A stretch of DNA of 64,000 nt from Caenispirillum bisanense. GTDB taxonomy: Bacteria; Pseudomonadota; Alphaproteobacteria; Rhodospirillales; Rhodospirillaceae. The stretch covers positions 62,001 to 126,000 of the forward strand of contig NZ_BAAAEP010000001.1 of the NCBI RefSeq assembly GCF_039523075.1, written 5' to 3'. The first letter of the stretch is position 1. Each line of letters opens with the position of its first letter. Shown in pieces: positions 17,901 to 27,020 of this stretch. The notes below the pieces were generated by a model. The model searched no databases. It saw only the letters and a program-made list of their open reading frames with translations, and was not told where the DNA came from. The position numbers were made by a program, and so were the translations under genes.

Positions 17901-18950
17901 ATGCTGCCGTTCCCGACGCTGCCGCGCCGCCGCTCCTATCGTCACCTGGCCGTGCTCGCCGCCGTGCTGACGGTGGTGGCGGTGGCGGCGGTCGGTCTGG
18001 TGCCGGAGGGGGCGGTGGGGCAGGCGCTGGCCGCCGCCGGCCAGTGGGTGCGGGCGTCCCAGGCCGAGTATCAGCTGGCGCTCAAGGGGGCGGTGGAGGC
18101 CCTGCGCGGCGAGCACGCCGGGCAGGCGGCGCTGTCGCTGATCGGCCTTGGCTTTATCTATGGCGTGCTGCATGCGCTTGGCCCCGGCCACGGCAAGGCG
18201 GTGATCGGCGCCTATGCCCTCGCCAACGGCCGCCAGACCCGCCGCGCCGTGGTGCTGTCGTTCACGGCGGCGCTGGTGCAGGCGCTGTCGGCCATTGCCC
18301 TGGTGGCGGCGGCCTTCCTGCTGATCGAGGGCGGCGCCCGCTGGGCCACCCGCACCGCCGACCGTTACCTGGAGCCGGCGAGCTATGCCGCCGTCGCCCT
18401 GGTCGGCCTGTGGCTGGTGGCGCGGGCCGGGCTGGCGCTGGTGCGGGCATGGCGGTCGGCGCGGCCGGCGGCGGCGGCGGCGCACCACCATCACCACGAC
18501 CACGACCACCATCACCATCACCACCATCACGGCGACGACTGCGGCTGCGGCCATGCCCACCTGCCGACGCCGGCCCAGGCCGAGGCGGCGGAGGGCTGGG
18601 GCCGCATCCTCGCCCTGTCGCTGGCCATCGGGCTGCGACCCTGTACCGGCGCCATCCTGGTGCTGGTGCTCGCCTTCGGCATCGGGCTGTGGCCGGCCGG
18701 CGTCGCCGCCGCCCTGGCCATGAGCCTCGGCACGGCGCTGACCGTGTCGCTGCTGGCGGTGCTGGCGAGCGCCGCCGGCCGCAGTGCCGAGGCCGCCACC
18801 GGCACCGCCGTCGCAGCGGCCGGCGGCACGGCCCGACGGTTGCCGCTGGCTGCCCTGTTCGGGCTGGCCGGCGGGCTCGCCGTCACCGCCATCGGCGTGG
18901 CCCTGCTGATCGCCGCCCTCGACCGCCCGGCGCATCCGCTGCTCGGCTGA
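17901..18950 (+). CDS. NicO/RcnA-family metal permease with His-rich loop
   Basis: 349-residue inner-membrane protein with about six spans. It carries the family motif HALGPGHGKAVIGAYAL near residue 90 and a second half with LRPCTGAILVLVLAFGIG. A cytoplasmic or periplasmic loop (His195 to about residue 222) is almost only His and Asp, then DCGCGHAH, a typical metal-collecting sequence. Family members move Ni2+ or Co2+. The Zur-like operator upstream of its partner gene suggests zinc. The direction of transport cannot be read from the sequence. Confidence 0.87.
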   Translation: MLPFPTLPRRRSYRHLAVLAAVLTVVAVAAVGLVPEGAVGQALAAAGQWVRASQAEYQLALKGAVEALRGEHAGQAALSLIGLGFIYGVLHALGPGHGKAVIGAYALANGRQTRRAVVLSFTAALVQALSAIALVAAAFLLIEGGARWATRTADRYLEPASYAAVALVGLWLVARAGLALVRAWRSARPAAAAAHHHHHDHDHHHHHHHHGDDCGCGHAHLPTPAQAEAAEGWGRILALSLAIGLRPCTGAILVLVLAFGIGLWPAGVAAALAMSLGTALTVSLLAVLASAAGRSAEAATGTAVAAAGGTARRLPLAALFGLAGGLAVTAIGVALLIAALDRPAHPLLG

Positions 18951-19005
18951 TCGCGGATCGCCGCGGCGGGGTGGGCAGGGTCGCCTACCACCACCGCGCG
19001 TACAC

Positions 19006-19019
19006 TTGACCAGCGTCAA
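19006..19019 (+). promoter_or_regulatory. DNR/NNR/FNR-type box upstream of nosR
   Basis: TTGACCAGCGTCAA, a perfect match to TTGAC-N4-RTCAA, centred 81 nt before the nosR start. The same 14 bases recur before the regulator cluster at 28427. Confidence 0.88.
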
Positions 19020-19093
19020 GGCTCTTTCCCCGCTCCCCGGCCACCATGCCGGCATCGCAGCGTCACCCGACGCTCCGGGAGTGAGGGAGTGCA

Positions 19094-21292
19094 ATGTCCG
19101 GTCCAGCCCGAGGCCTTCGCGCCGCCGCCCTGATCGCCGCCTTCGTCCTCGGCCTCGTCCTGCCGGATGCGGCGGCGCAGGCGGCGGTGCTGGAGCGTTT
19201 CCTGCCGCAGGCGGTGGTCGCCGACCTGGTGCCCGGCGCCGATCGCCTGGGCCCGCCCGAGGGTGAGCCGCCGGTGGCGCCGGCCTTCAAGGGGGCGGAG
19301 CTGGTCGGCTACGTCTTCATCAACTCCGACTTCACCAATTCCACCGGCTATTCCGGCCGGCCCATGCACGTGCTGACCGGCGTCACCGCCGAGGGCGTCA
19401 TCTCCGGCCTGCGGCTGGTGGAGCATCACGAGCCGATCGTGCTGATCGGCATTCCCGAGTCCAAGATCACCGCCTACCTGGACGGGCTGGTCGGCTACGA
19501 CGCCGTCACGATGACCGCGCCGGCCGGCAAGGGCGACCCGGACATCATCTCCGGCGCCACCGTCACCGTGCTGGTGTTCCACGACAGCATCACCCGCGCC
19601 GCCGCCAAGGTGGCCCGCCGCCATGGCCTCGGCGGTCTGGCGGCGGCCGGTGCCCAGCCGGCGGCGCCGGTGCGCGACATCGCCATGGATCGCCCGGCGG
19701 AGGTGACCGACTGGCAGACCCTGGTCGGCGACGGCTCGGTCCGCCGCCTGCTGCTGACGGTGGGGGAGGTGAACGAGGCCTTCGCCGCCGCCGGCAATGC
19801 CGCCGCCATGGCGCGGCCGGAACCGGGCGAGGCGGACGACATCTTCATCGACCTCTACGTGGCGCAGGTCAGCGTGCCGACCATCGGCCGTTCCCTGCTC
19901 GGCGAGAACGAGTGGCGTAACCTGCAGCAGAGCCTGGGCGAGGGCGAGCAGGCCATCCTGGTGATGGGGCAGGGGCGCTATTCCTTCAAGGGCTCGGGCT
20001 ATGTGCGCGGCGGCATCTTCGACCGCATCCAACTGGCCCAGGACACGTCCTCCATCCGCTTCCGCGACCGCTGGCACAAGCGCCTCGGTCATGTGGCGGC
20101 GGCGGGGGCGCCGGACTTCCCCGAGGTCGGCCTGTTCCGCATCCCCCGCGACGTCGAGTTCGCGCCCACCCTGCCGTGGCAGCTGGAACTGCTGGTGCAG
20201 CGCACCACCGGCGCCCTCGACAAGGCCTTCGTCACCTTCGACGTCTCCTATGCCGTGCCGGAACCCTATCTGGCGCCGGCGCCCGCCGCCGCGCCGACGG
20301 CTGCCGCCACCTCCGCCGTCGCCGAAGATGCCCTGCTCGACCACGACGAGGGCAGCGCCCGCGACAGCCTGTGGAAGAGCATCTGGCAGTCCAACCTGTG
20401 GAGCGCCGGGCTGCTGGCCGCCTCGGTGGTGTTCCTGACGGTGGTGTTCTTCTTCCAGGATCTGGTGGTGCGGCGGCCGAAGCTGCTGAAGGGCATGCGC
20501 TACGCCTTCCTCGCCTACACGCTGGTGTGGATCGGCTGGCTGTCCAACGCCCAGCTGTCGGTGGTCAACGTGCTCACCCTGTCGAGCGCCATCGCCAACG
20601 GCTTCAGCTGGCAGTACTTCCTGATGGACCCGCTGGTGTTCATCCTGTGGTTCGCCGTCGCCGCCTCGCTGCTGTTCTGGGGCCGGGGTCCCTTCTGCGG
20701 CTGGCTGTGCCCCTTCGGCGCCCTGCAGGAACTGACCAACCACGCCGGCCGCCGCCTCGGCATCCGCCAGATCCAGGTGCCGTGGGGCCTGCATGAACGG
20801 CTGTGGCCGATCAAGTACATGATCTTCATGGCCCTGTTCGGGCTCGCCCTCTACGACCTCGCCCTGGCCGAGAAGCTGTCGGAAGTCGAGCCGTTCAAGA
20901 CCGCCATCATCCTCAAGTTCGTGCGCGACTGGCCGTTCGTGGTCTTCGCCCTGGCCCTGCTGGTCGCGGGCCTGTTCATCGAACGCTTCTTCTGCCGCTA
21001 CCTGTGCCCGCTGGGCGGGGCGCTGGCGGTGCCGGCGCGGATCCGCATGTTCGACTGGCTGAAGCGCTGGCCGGAGTGCGGCACCCAGTGCAACCGCTGC
21101 GCCCGCGAATGCCCGGTGCAGTCGATCCACCCCGAAGGGCACATCAATCCGAACGAGTGCATCTACTGCATGCACTGCCAGGAGCTTTACCGAGACGACT
21201 TCCGGTGTCCGCACAACGTGACGCGGCGCCTGAAGAAGGAGCGCCGCCGCAGCTCTCCCATCGCTGCGGAGCGCGACCCGAAGGCGGCCTGA
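19094..21292 (+). CDS. nosR: nitrous oxide reductase electron-transfer/regulatory protein NosR
   Basis: Membrane flavo-iron-sulphur protein that supports NosZ expression and electron supply from the quinol pool; 732 residues. A signal peptide leads into a periplasmic FMN-binding domain with the covalent-FMN motif SGATVT (residues 153-158). Next come membrane spans from about residue 430, two CxxxCP motifs (Cys535 and Cys634 regions), and a C-terminal bis-[4Fe-4S] domain beginning at Cys662 (CGTQCNRCARECP) and ending in CIYCMHCQ. It opens the nos operon, and nosZ follows after 68 nt. Confidence 0.95.
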   Translation: MSGPARGLRAAALIAAFVLGLVLPDAAAQAAVLERFLPQAVVADLVPGADRLGPPEGEPPVAPAFKGAELVGYVFINSDFTNSTGYSGRPMHVLTGVTAEGVISGLRLVEHHEPIVLIGIPESKITAYLDGLVGYDAVTMTAPAGKGDPDIISGATVTVLVFHDSITRAAAKVARRHGLGGLAAAGAQPAAPVRDIAMDRPAEVTDWQTLVGDGSVRRLLLTVGEVNEAFAAAGNAAAMARPEPGEADDIFIDLYVAQVSVPTIGRSLLGENEWRNLQQSLGEGEQAILVMGQGRYSFKGSGYVRGGIFDRIQLAQDTSSIRFRDRWHKRLGHVAAAGAPDFPEVGLFRIPRDVEFAPTLPWQLELLVQRTTGALDKAFVTFDVSYAVPEPYLAPAPAAAPTAAATSAVAEDALLDHDEGSARDSLWKSIWQSNLWSAGLLAASVVFLTVVFFFQDLVVRRPKLLKGMRYAFLAYTLVWIGWLSNAQLSVVNVLTLSSAIANGFSWQYFLMDPLVFILWFAVAASLLFWGRGPFCGWLCPFGALQELTNHAGRRLGIRQIQVPWGLHERLWPIKYMIFMALFGLALYDLALAEKLSEVEPFKTAIILKFVRDWPFVVFALALLVAGLFIERFFCRYLCPLGGALAVPARIRMFDWLKRWPECGTQCNRCARECPVQSIHPEGHINPNECIYCMHCQELYRDDFRCPHNVTRRLKKERRRSSPIAAERDPKAA

Positions 21293-21360
21293 TCCGGCCG
21301 CCGACAGCAGCCCCGGGGGGAACGTCCCGAGGCGAAGAAACCAAGACGGAGGACTGCAAC

Positions 21361-23298
21361 ATGACTGAGCGCGACGCGACGACGACCGGGATGTCCCGGC
21401 GTTCGCTGCTCGAAACCACTGCCAAAGGGGCGACACTTGCGGGACTGGCGGGCGCGGCCGGTGTCGGTGGTGTCACCATGGCCGGTGGCGGCATCCGCAG
21501 TGCCAAGGCGGCGACACCGGGCGCCGACGGCGCCGTGGCGCCGGGTGAGCTTGACGAATACTACGGCTTCTGGTCCTCGGGCCAGTCGGGCGAGGTGCGC
21601 ATCTTCGGCGTGCCGTCCATGCGCGAGCTGATGCGCATTCCGGTGTTCAACATCGACAGCGCCAGCGGCTGGGGGATCACCAACGAAAGCCGCCGCATCC
21701 TCACCGAGAACCTGACCGAGGAAACCAGGAAGTTCCTGTCGACCCGCGGTGGCATCTACCACAACGGCGATGCCCACCACCCGCACATGTCGTTCACCGA
21801 CGGCACCTATGACGGGCGCTACATCTTCATCAACGACAAGGCCAATACCCGCGTCGCCCGCATCCGCTGCGACGTGATGAAGCCCGACAAGATCATCGAA
21901 ATCCCCAACGCCCACGACATCCACGGCCTGCGCCCGCAGAAGTACCCGCGCACCGGCTACATCTTCGCCAACGGCGAACATGAAGCGCCGCTGCCCAACG
22001 ACGGCCGCGACCTGGACAATCCCTCGGCCTACCGCTGCATCTTCACCGCCATCGACGGCGACGAGATGAAGGTGGCGTGGCAGGTGATCGTCGACGGCAA
22101 CCTGGACAACGTCGACGCCGACTACCAGGGCAAGTATGCCTTCTCCACCAGCTACAACGCCGAAATGGGCGTCACCCTGGCGGAGATGACGGCCAACGAG
22201 CAGGACCACGTGGTCGTGTTCAACATCGCCCGCATCGAAGAGGCGGTGAAGGCCGGCAAGGCCACCATGATGAACGGCATCCCGGTGCTGGACGGCCGCA
22301 AGGGCTCGCCCTACACCGTCTATGTGCCGATCTCCACCAGCCCGCACGGCATCAACACGGCGCCGGACGGCAAGCACGTGGTCATCAACGGCAAGCTGTC
22401 GCCGACCGTGTCGGTGATGGATGTGACCAAGCTGGAAGCGGTGTTCGAGGGCAAGGCCGAACCGCGGTCGGTGATCGTGGCCGAGCCGCAGCTGGGCCTC
22501 GGCCCCCTGCACACCGCCTATGACGACCGCGGCAACGCCTACACCACCCTGTTCATCGACAGCCAGGTGGCGAAGTGGAACATCGAGAAGGCGATCCAGG
22601 CCTTCAACGGGGCCCAGGTTGACCCGATCCTGGAAAAGATCGACGTCCACTACCAGCCCGGCCACAACAGCACCACCATGGGCGAAACCCGCGAAGCCGA
22701 CGGCAAGTGGCTGGTGTCGCTCAACAAGTTCTCCAAGGACCGGTTCCTGAACGTCGGTCCGCTGAAGCCGGAGAACGACCAGCTGATCAGCATCCACTCC
22801 GACAAGGAGCCGATGAAGCTGGTCCACGACGGCCCGACCTATGCCGAGCCGCACGACTGCATCCTGGTCCGCGCCGACATCGTCAACCCGCGCGACACCT
22901 GGGACCGCAACGACCCGATCTTCAAGGACACGGTGGAGCTGATCAAGTCGAAGGGCGTAGACCCCGAGGCGGCCGCCGACGTGATCCGCGAAGGCAACAA
23001 GGTCTTCGTGTTCATGACCTCGCAGGCGCCGGAATTCTCGCTGGAGAAGTTCGAGGTCAACGAGGGCGACGAGGTCACCATCGCCATCACCAACATCGAT
23101 GACGTGGACGACCTTACCCACGGCTTCACCCTGTCCAACTACGGCCTGGTGATGGAGCTGGGGCCGCAGCAGACCGCCTCGGTCACCTTCACGGCCGACC
23201 GGCCGGGCGTGCACTGGTACTACTGCCAGTGGTTCTGCCATGCGCTGCACATGGAAATGCGCGGCCGCATGCTGGTCCACCCGAAGGAAAAGGCATGA
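21361..23298 (+). CDS. nosZ: nitrous oxide reductase NosZ (clade I, Tat-exported)
   Basis: Periplasmic enzyme reducing N2O to N2; 645 residues. The twin-arginine signal SRRSLLET marks clade I. A seven-bladed propeller follows with CuZ histidines (DAHHPHMSF, HDIHG, SPHGIN, EPHD). The C-terminal cupredoxin domain holds CuA: His587 (THGF), Cys622, Cys626, His630 and Met633 in the CxxxCxxxHxxM pattern. The ATG has GGAGG upstream. The stop overlaps nosD. Confidence 0.97.
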   Translation: MTERDATTTGMSRRSLLETTAKGATLAGLAGAAGVGGVTMAGGGIRSAKAATPGADGAVAPGELDEYYGFWSSGQSGEVRIFGVPSMRELMRIPVFNIDSASGWGITNESRRILTENLTEETRKFLSTRGGIYHNGDAHHPHMSFTDGTYDGRYIFINDKANTRVARIRCDVMKPDKIIEIPNAHDIHGLRPQKYPRTGYIFANGEHEAPLPNDGRDLDNPSAYRCIFTAIDGDEMKVAWQVIVDGNLDNVDADYQGKYAFSTSYNAEMGVTLAEMTANEQDHVVVFNIARIEEAVKAGKATMMNGIPVLDGRKGSPYTVYVPISTSPHGINTAPDGKHVVINGKLSPTVSVMDVTKLEAVFEGKAEPRSVIVAEPQLGLGPLHTAYDDRGNAYTTLFIDSQVAKWNIEKAIQAFNGAQVDPILEKIDVHYQPGHNSTTMGETREADGKWLVSLNKFSKDRFLNVGPLKPENDQLISIHSDKEPMKLVHDGPTYAEPHDCILVRADIVNPRDTWDRNDPIFKDTVELIKSKGVDPEAAADVIREGNKVFVFMTSQAPEFSLEKFEVNEGDEVTIAITNIDDVDDLTHGFTLSNYGLVMELGPQQTASVTFTADRPGVHWYYCQWFCHALHMEMRGRMLVHPKEKA

Positions 23299-24605
23299 TG
23301 CGCCCCGGCGCCATCATACGCAGCCTCGCGCTGGTGTCGGCGGTCCTCGTGACCGCCGCCACCACGGCGCCGGCCGCCTCCGGCGGGGCGGAGATGCCTG
23401 CCGCCGCCGGTGCCCTCGCGGAGACGCAGGATCTCGCCGCCCTTGTGGGCGCCGCGTCACCTGGCGAGGTCCTGCGTCTCCCAGAAGGCACCTATCGCGG
23501 CGGGGTGATCATCGACAAGCCGCTCACCCTCATCGGCGAGGGGCAGGTCATCATCGACGGCAGCGGCAAGGGCCGGGTGCTGGAGCTGCGCGCCCCCGAC
23601 ATCACCCTGCGCAACCTGACCATCCGCAACTCCGGCGGCTCGCTGGAGAAGGAGGACAGCGGCGTCTACGTCACCCAAAAGGCGCCGCGCGCCGTGGTCG
23701 CCGGCAACCGGTTCGAGCACACGCTGATCGGCGTGTTCCTGAAGGGGCCGGAAAATGCCCAGGTGATCGACAACATCATCGGCGGCCGCGGCGACCTGCG
23801 GGTGAACGAACGCGGCAACGGCGTGCAGATGTGGAACTCCCCCGGCAGCCGTATCGAGCGCAACTTCATCTCCGGCAGCCGCGACGGCATCTTCACCACC
23901 ACCTCGAAGCAGAACGTGTTCGCCGACAACGTCATGCAGGGCGTGCGCTTCGCCGTGCATTACATGTACACCAACGACAGCATCCTGCGGAACAACCGCT
24001 CGATCGGCAATGACGCCGGGTACGTCATCATGTTCAGCCACAGCCTGACGGTGGAAGAGAACGTCAGCCGCGGCGATTCCGAGCATGGACTGGTGTTCAA
24101 CTTCGCCAACTCGTCGGTCATGCGGCGCAATTCGGTGGTGGATGGCGGCGCCAAGTGCGTCTTCATCTACAACGCCAACAAGAACGACTTCCGCGACAAC
24201 CTGTTCCAGGGCTGCGGCATCGGCATTCACTTCACCGCCGGGTCGGAAGGCAACACGGTGGTCAGCAATGCCTTCGTCGGCAACGAGAACCAGGTGAAGT
24301 ACGTCGGCACCAAGTATCTGGAATGGGCCGAGAACGGGATCGGCAACTACTGGTCCGACAACGCCGCCTTCGACCTCGACAACGACGGCATCGCCGACCG
24401 CCCCTACCGCCCCAACGGCCTGGTCGACCAGATCGTCTGGCGGGCGCCGGAAGCCAAGCTGCTGCTGACCAGTCCGGCGGTGCAGCTGATCCATTGGGCG
24501 CAGTCGGCCTTCCCGGCCATCCTGCCCGGCGGCGTCGTCGACCCCCACCCCCTCATGCGCCCGCCGCCGGCCACGGCGGAGCGGCTGGCGGAGATCCTGA
24601 AATGA
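23295..24605 (+). CDS. nosD: periplasmic copper-maturation protein NosD
   Basis: 436 residues; signal peptide, then a right-handed beta-helix of carbohydrate-binding/CASH repeats (short ~22-residue repeats with N-x-N ladders such as ENVSRGDSEHGLVFNFANS). NosD works with the NosFY ABC transporter and NosL to assemble the CuZ cluster of NosZ. The start overlaps the nosZ stop (ATGATG; either ATG at 23295 or 23298 possible) and the stop overlaps nosF. Confidence 0.94.
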   Translation: MMRPGAIIRSLALVSAVLVTAATTAPAASGGAEMPAAAGALAETQDLAALVGAASPGEVLRLPEGTYRGGVIIDKPLTLIGEGQVIIDGSGKGRVLELRAPDITLRNLTIRNSGGSLEKEDSGVYVTQKAPRAVVAGNRFEHTLIGVFLKGPENAQVIDNIIGGRGDLRVNERGNGVQMWNSPGSRIERNFISGSRDGIFTTTSKQNVFADNVMQGVRFAVHYMYTNDSILRNNRSIGNDAGYVIMFSHSLTVEENVSRGDSEHGLVFNFANSSVMRRNSVVDGGAKCVFIYNANKNDFRDNLFQGCGIGIHFTAGSEGNTVVSNAFVGNENQVKYVGTKYLEWAENGIGNYWSDNAAFDLDNDGIADRPYRPNGLVDQIVWRAPEAKLLLTSPAVQLIHWAQSAFPAILPGGVVDPHPLMRPPPATAERLAEILK

Positions 24606-25534
24606 GCCAAGACGTCATCCGCCTCGACCATGTGACCAAGCGCTACGGCAGCTTCACCGCGGTTGAAGACCTGTCGCTGGCGGTGCCGCAGGGCGAGTTC
24701 CTGGCCCTGCTCGGCCACAACGGCGCCGGCAAGACCACCATGATGAAGATGGTGCTGGGCCTCACCCGCCCGACCTCCGGCAGCCTGTCGGTGCTGGGCG
24801 CGGCGGGCGGCATCGCCGGCCGCCAGAGCGTCGGCTTCCTGCCCGAGAACGTCAGCTTCACCGGCGGCTCCACCGGGCGGGAGGCGCTGCGCTTCTACGC
24901 CCGCCTGAAGGGCGCGCCCAAGGCGCAGGTGGAGGAGCTGTTGCAGGCGGTCGGTCTGGCGGAAGCCGGCAACAAGGCGGTTCGCACCTATTCCAAGGGC
25001 ATGCGCCAGCGCCTCGGCCTCGCCCAGGCGCTGCTGGGCGACCCGCGCCTGCTGCTGCTGGACGAGCCGACCACCGGCCTCGACCCCATGCTGCGGCAGG
25101 AGTTCTATCGCATCCTGCGCGACATGAAGGCGCGCGGCGTGACCATCCTGCTGTCGTCGCACGTGCTGACCGAGCTGCAATTGCGCACCGACCGCATCGC
25201 CATCATGCGCAAGGGCCGGCTGGTCGCCTGCGACACCCTGCGCGGCCTGCAGGAAGCGGCCGGCCTGCCGGTGCGCATCCGCGTCCGCGTGCCGGAAGGT
25301 GGGGCCGCCCGCGCCGCCGCCCAGGCCGGCGAAGGGGCGACGGTGCTGGCCGCCAACGGCCGGTCGGTGGAACTGGGGGTGTCGCTCGCCATGAAGATGG
25401 ACGCCCTGCGCCGGCTTGCCGCCGGCACCGACGGCAGCGTCGAAGACCTTGATGTCCTGCCGCCGAGCCTGGAGGACGTCTATGCCCACTTCGGCGGCCT
25501 GCCGCCGGCCGGTCAGCAGGAGGTGCCGTCATGA
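24602..25534 (+). CDS. nosF: ABC transporter ATPase NosF
   Basis: 310-residue ATPase partner of NosY. Walker A GHNGAGKT (residues 38-45), signature YSKGMRQRLGLAQAL (about 131), Walker B LLLLDEPTTGLDP and switch His in LLSSHVLTELQ. The C-terminal ~80 residues are an accessory domain usual for ABC-2 systems. It is coupled by ATGA overlaps to nosD and nosY. Confidence 0.95.
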   Translation: MSQDVIRLDHVTKRYGSFTAVEDLSLAVPQGEFLALLGHNGAGKTTMMKMVLGLTRPTSGSLSVLGAAGGIAGRQSVGFLPENVSFTGGSTGREALRFYARLKGAPKAQVEELLQAVGLAEAGNKAVRTYSKGMRQRLGLAQALLGDPRLLLLDEPTTGLDPMLRQEFYRILRDMKARGVTILLSSHVLTELQLRTDRIAIMRKGRLVACDTLRGLQEAAGLPVRIRVRVPEGGAARAAAQAGEGATVLAANGRSVELGVSLAMKMDALRRLAAGTDGSVEDLDVLPPSLEDVYAHFGGLPPAGQQEVPS

Positions 25535-26358
25535 GCCCCAGTCTCGTCATCGCCGGCCGCGAAATCCGCGAGGGCCTGCGCAACCGCTGGGTCGCCACGG
25601 CGACGCTCATCCTCGCCGCCCTGGCGCTGGCGCTGGCCCTGGTCGGCAGCGCGCCGGTGGGCGAGGTGGGCACCGGCCGGCTGACGGTGACCATCGTGTC
25701 GCTGTCGAGCCTGAGCATCTACCTGCTGCCGCTGATCGCCCTGCTGCTCGCCTTCGACACCGTGGTGGGCGAGGCGGAGCGCGGCACGCTGCTGCTGATG
25801 CTCGCCTACCCCCTCAGCCGCTGGCAGATCGTCGCCGGCAAGTTCCTCGGCCATGCCGCCATTCTGTCGTTCGCCACCACCGTCGGCTTCGGCAGCGCGG
25901 CACTGGCCATCGGCTTCAGCGCGCCGGTGCTGCCGACCTCGGCCGAATGGTGGAACTTCGCCGGCCTGATCGGCGCTTCCATCGGCCTCGGCCTCGCCTT
26001 CGTGGCGGTGGGAACGGTCATCAGCGTGACGGTGCGGGAACGCACCACCGCCGCCGGCGTCGCCATCGTGGTGTGGCTGTTCCTGGTGGTGCTCTACGAC
26101 ATGGGCCTGCTGGCGGCGCTGGTGGCGACCGGAGGCCAGGGCTTCCTCGGCCAGACCCTGCCGGCGTGGCTGCTCGCCAACCCGGCCGACGCCTACCGCC
26201 TGCTGACGCTCGCCGCCTTTGACGGCGCCGGCGCCATCGCCGGGCTGGAGGCGGTGGTGGCCGATCTGCCGGCGGTGTGGCCCATGCTGGCCCTGCTGGC
26301 GTGGATCGCCGGGCCGCTGGCGGTCGCCTGGACCATCTTTGCCCGGAGGGAACTGTGA
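25531..26358 (+). CDS. nosY: ABC-2 type permease NosY
   Basis: 275 residues with six membrane spans and the segment AERGTLLLMLAYPLSRWQIVAG shortly after span 2, typical of NosY. It forms the NosDFY complex for NosZ copper-site maturation. The stop overlaps the nosL start codon by one base. Confidence 0.93.
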   Translation: MSPSLVIAGREIREGLRNRWVATATLILAALALALALVGSAPVGEVGTGRLTVTIVSLSSLSIYLLPLIALLLAFDTVVGEAERGTLLLMLAYPLSRWQIVAGKFLGHAAILSFATTVGFGSAALAIGFSAPVLPTSAEWWNFAGLIGASIGLGLAFVAVGTVISVTVRERTTAAGVAIVVWLFLVVLYDMGLLAALVATGGQGFLGQTLPAWLLANPADAYRLLTLAAFDGAGAIAGLEAVVADLPAVWPMLALLAWIAGPLAVAWTIFARREL

Positions 26359-27020
26359 TGCGCCGCTGGCTTCTGATCGCTGCCGCCGCCGCCTCGCTGC
26401 TGCTCACCGCCTGCGACGACGGCGGCCAGCAGGCGGAGGCGCCGCCGCCGGTCGCCCCCACCCGCGACGCCGTCACCCACTTCGGCGGCATGATGCTGCT
26501 CGACCACGCCGGGCCGCGCGCCCAGATCCACCTGACCGGCGGCGAGGTGCTGTGGTTCCCGGCGGTGAGCGACGCCGTCGCCTTCACCCTGCTGCCGGAG
26601 GAAAGCAAGGCCATCGCCGCCATCTACGTCTCCGACATGGCGACGGCGCAGGGCTGGGCCGAGCCCGACACCTGGGTGCTGCACGACGCCGCCCTCTACG
26701 TCATCGACAGCGAGGCCCGCGGCGGCATGGCGATGCCGGAGGCGGTGCCGTTCTCCGCCCGCCCGGCGGCGGAGGCCTTCGTCGCCCGCCACGGTGGCCG
26801 CATCGTCGGGTGGGCGGACATCCCGCCCGACTACGTGCTGCGGGCGCCGGAGGACGATGCCCCCATGCCCATGCACTCCCACGGCGAGCGCCACGGCGCC
26901 CTGGGCGAACCGACCATCTTCGACCTGCTGGGCGAAGACCCGGTGACCTGCCTGACCCCCGCCGGCGAGGTCGCCGCCACTCCCGCCGCCGCCACGGCCG
27001 CCACGGAGGTTTCGCAATGA
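26358..27020 (+). CDS. nosL: copper chaperone lipoprotein NosL
   Basis: 220 residues. A lipoprotein signal with lipobox LLTAC puts it on the periplasmic side of the membrane, where it hands Cu(I) to apo-NosZ. The family core is THFGGMMLLDHAGPRAQIHL, followed by the SDAVAFTLLPEE and YVSDMATAQGW segments. The position where many homologues read F-C-G-M reads F-G-G-M here. A His/Met-rich stretch (PMPMHSHGERH) near residue 170 could also bind copper. ATGA-coupled to nosX. Confidence 0.9.
   Translation: MRRWLLIAAAAASLLLTACDDGGQQAEAPPPVAPTRDAVTHFGGMMLLDHAGPRAQIHLTGGEVLWFPAVSDAVAFTLLPEESKAIAAIYVSDMATAQGWAEPDTWVLHDAALYVIDSEARGGMAMPEAVPFSARPAAEAFVARHGGRIVGWADIPPDYVLRAPEDDAPMPMHSHGERHGALGEPTIFDLLGEDPVTCLTPAGEVAATPAAATAATEVSQ

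Noticed and set aside
18483..18560. Poly-His run as a cloning tag
   Set aside because: It is interspersed with Asp, lies in the middle of the protein and is normal for NicO/RcnA loops.
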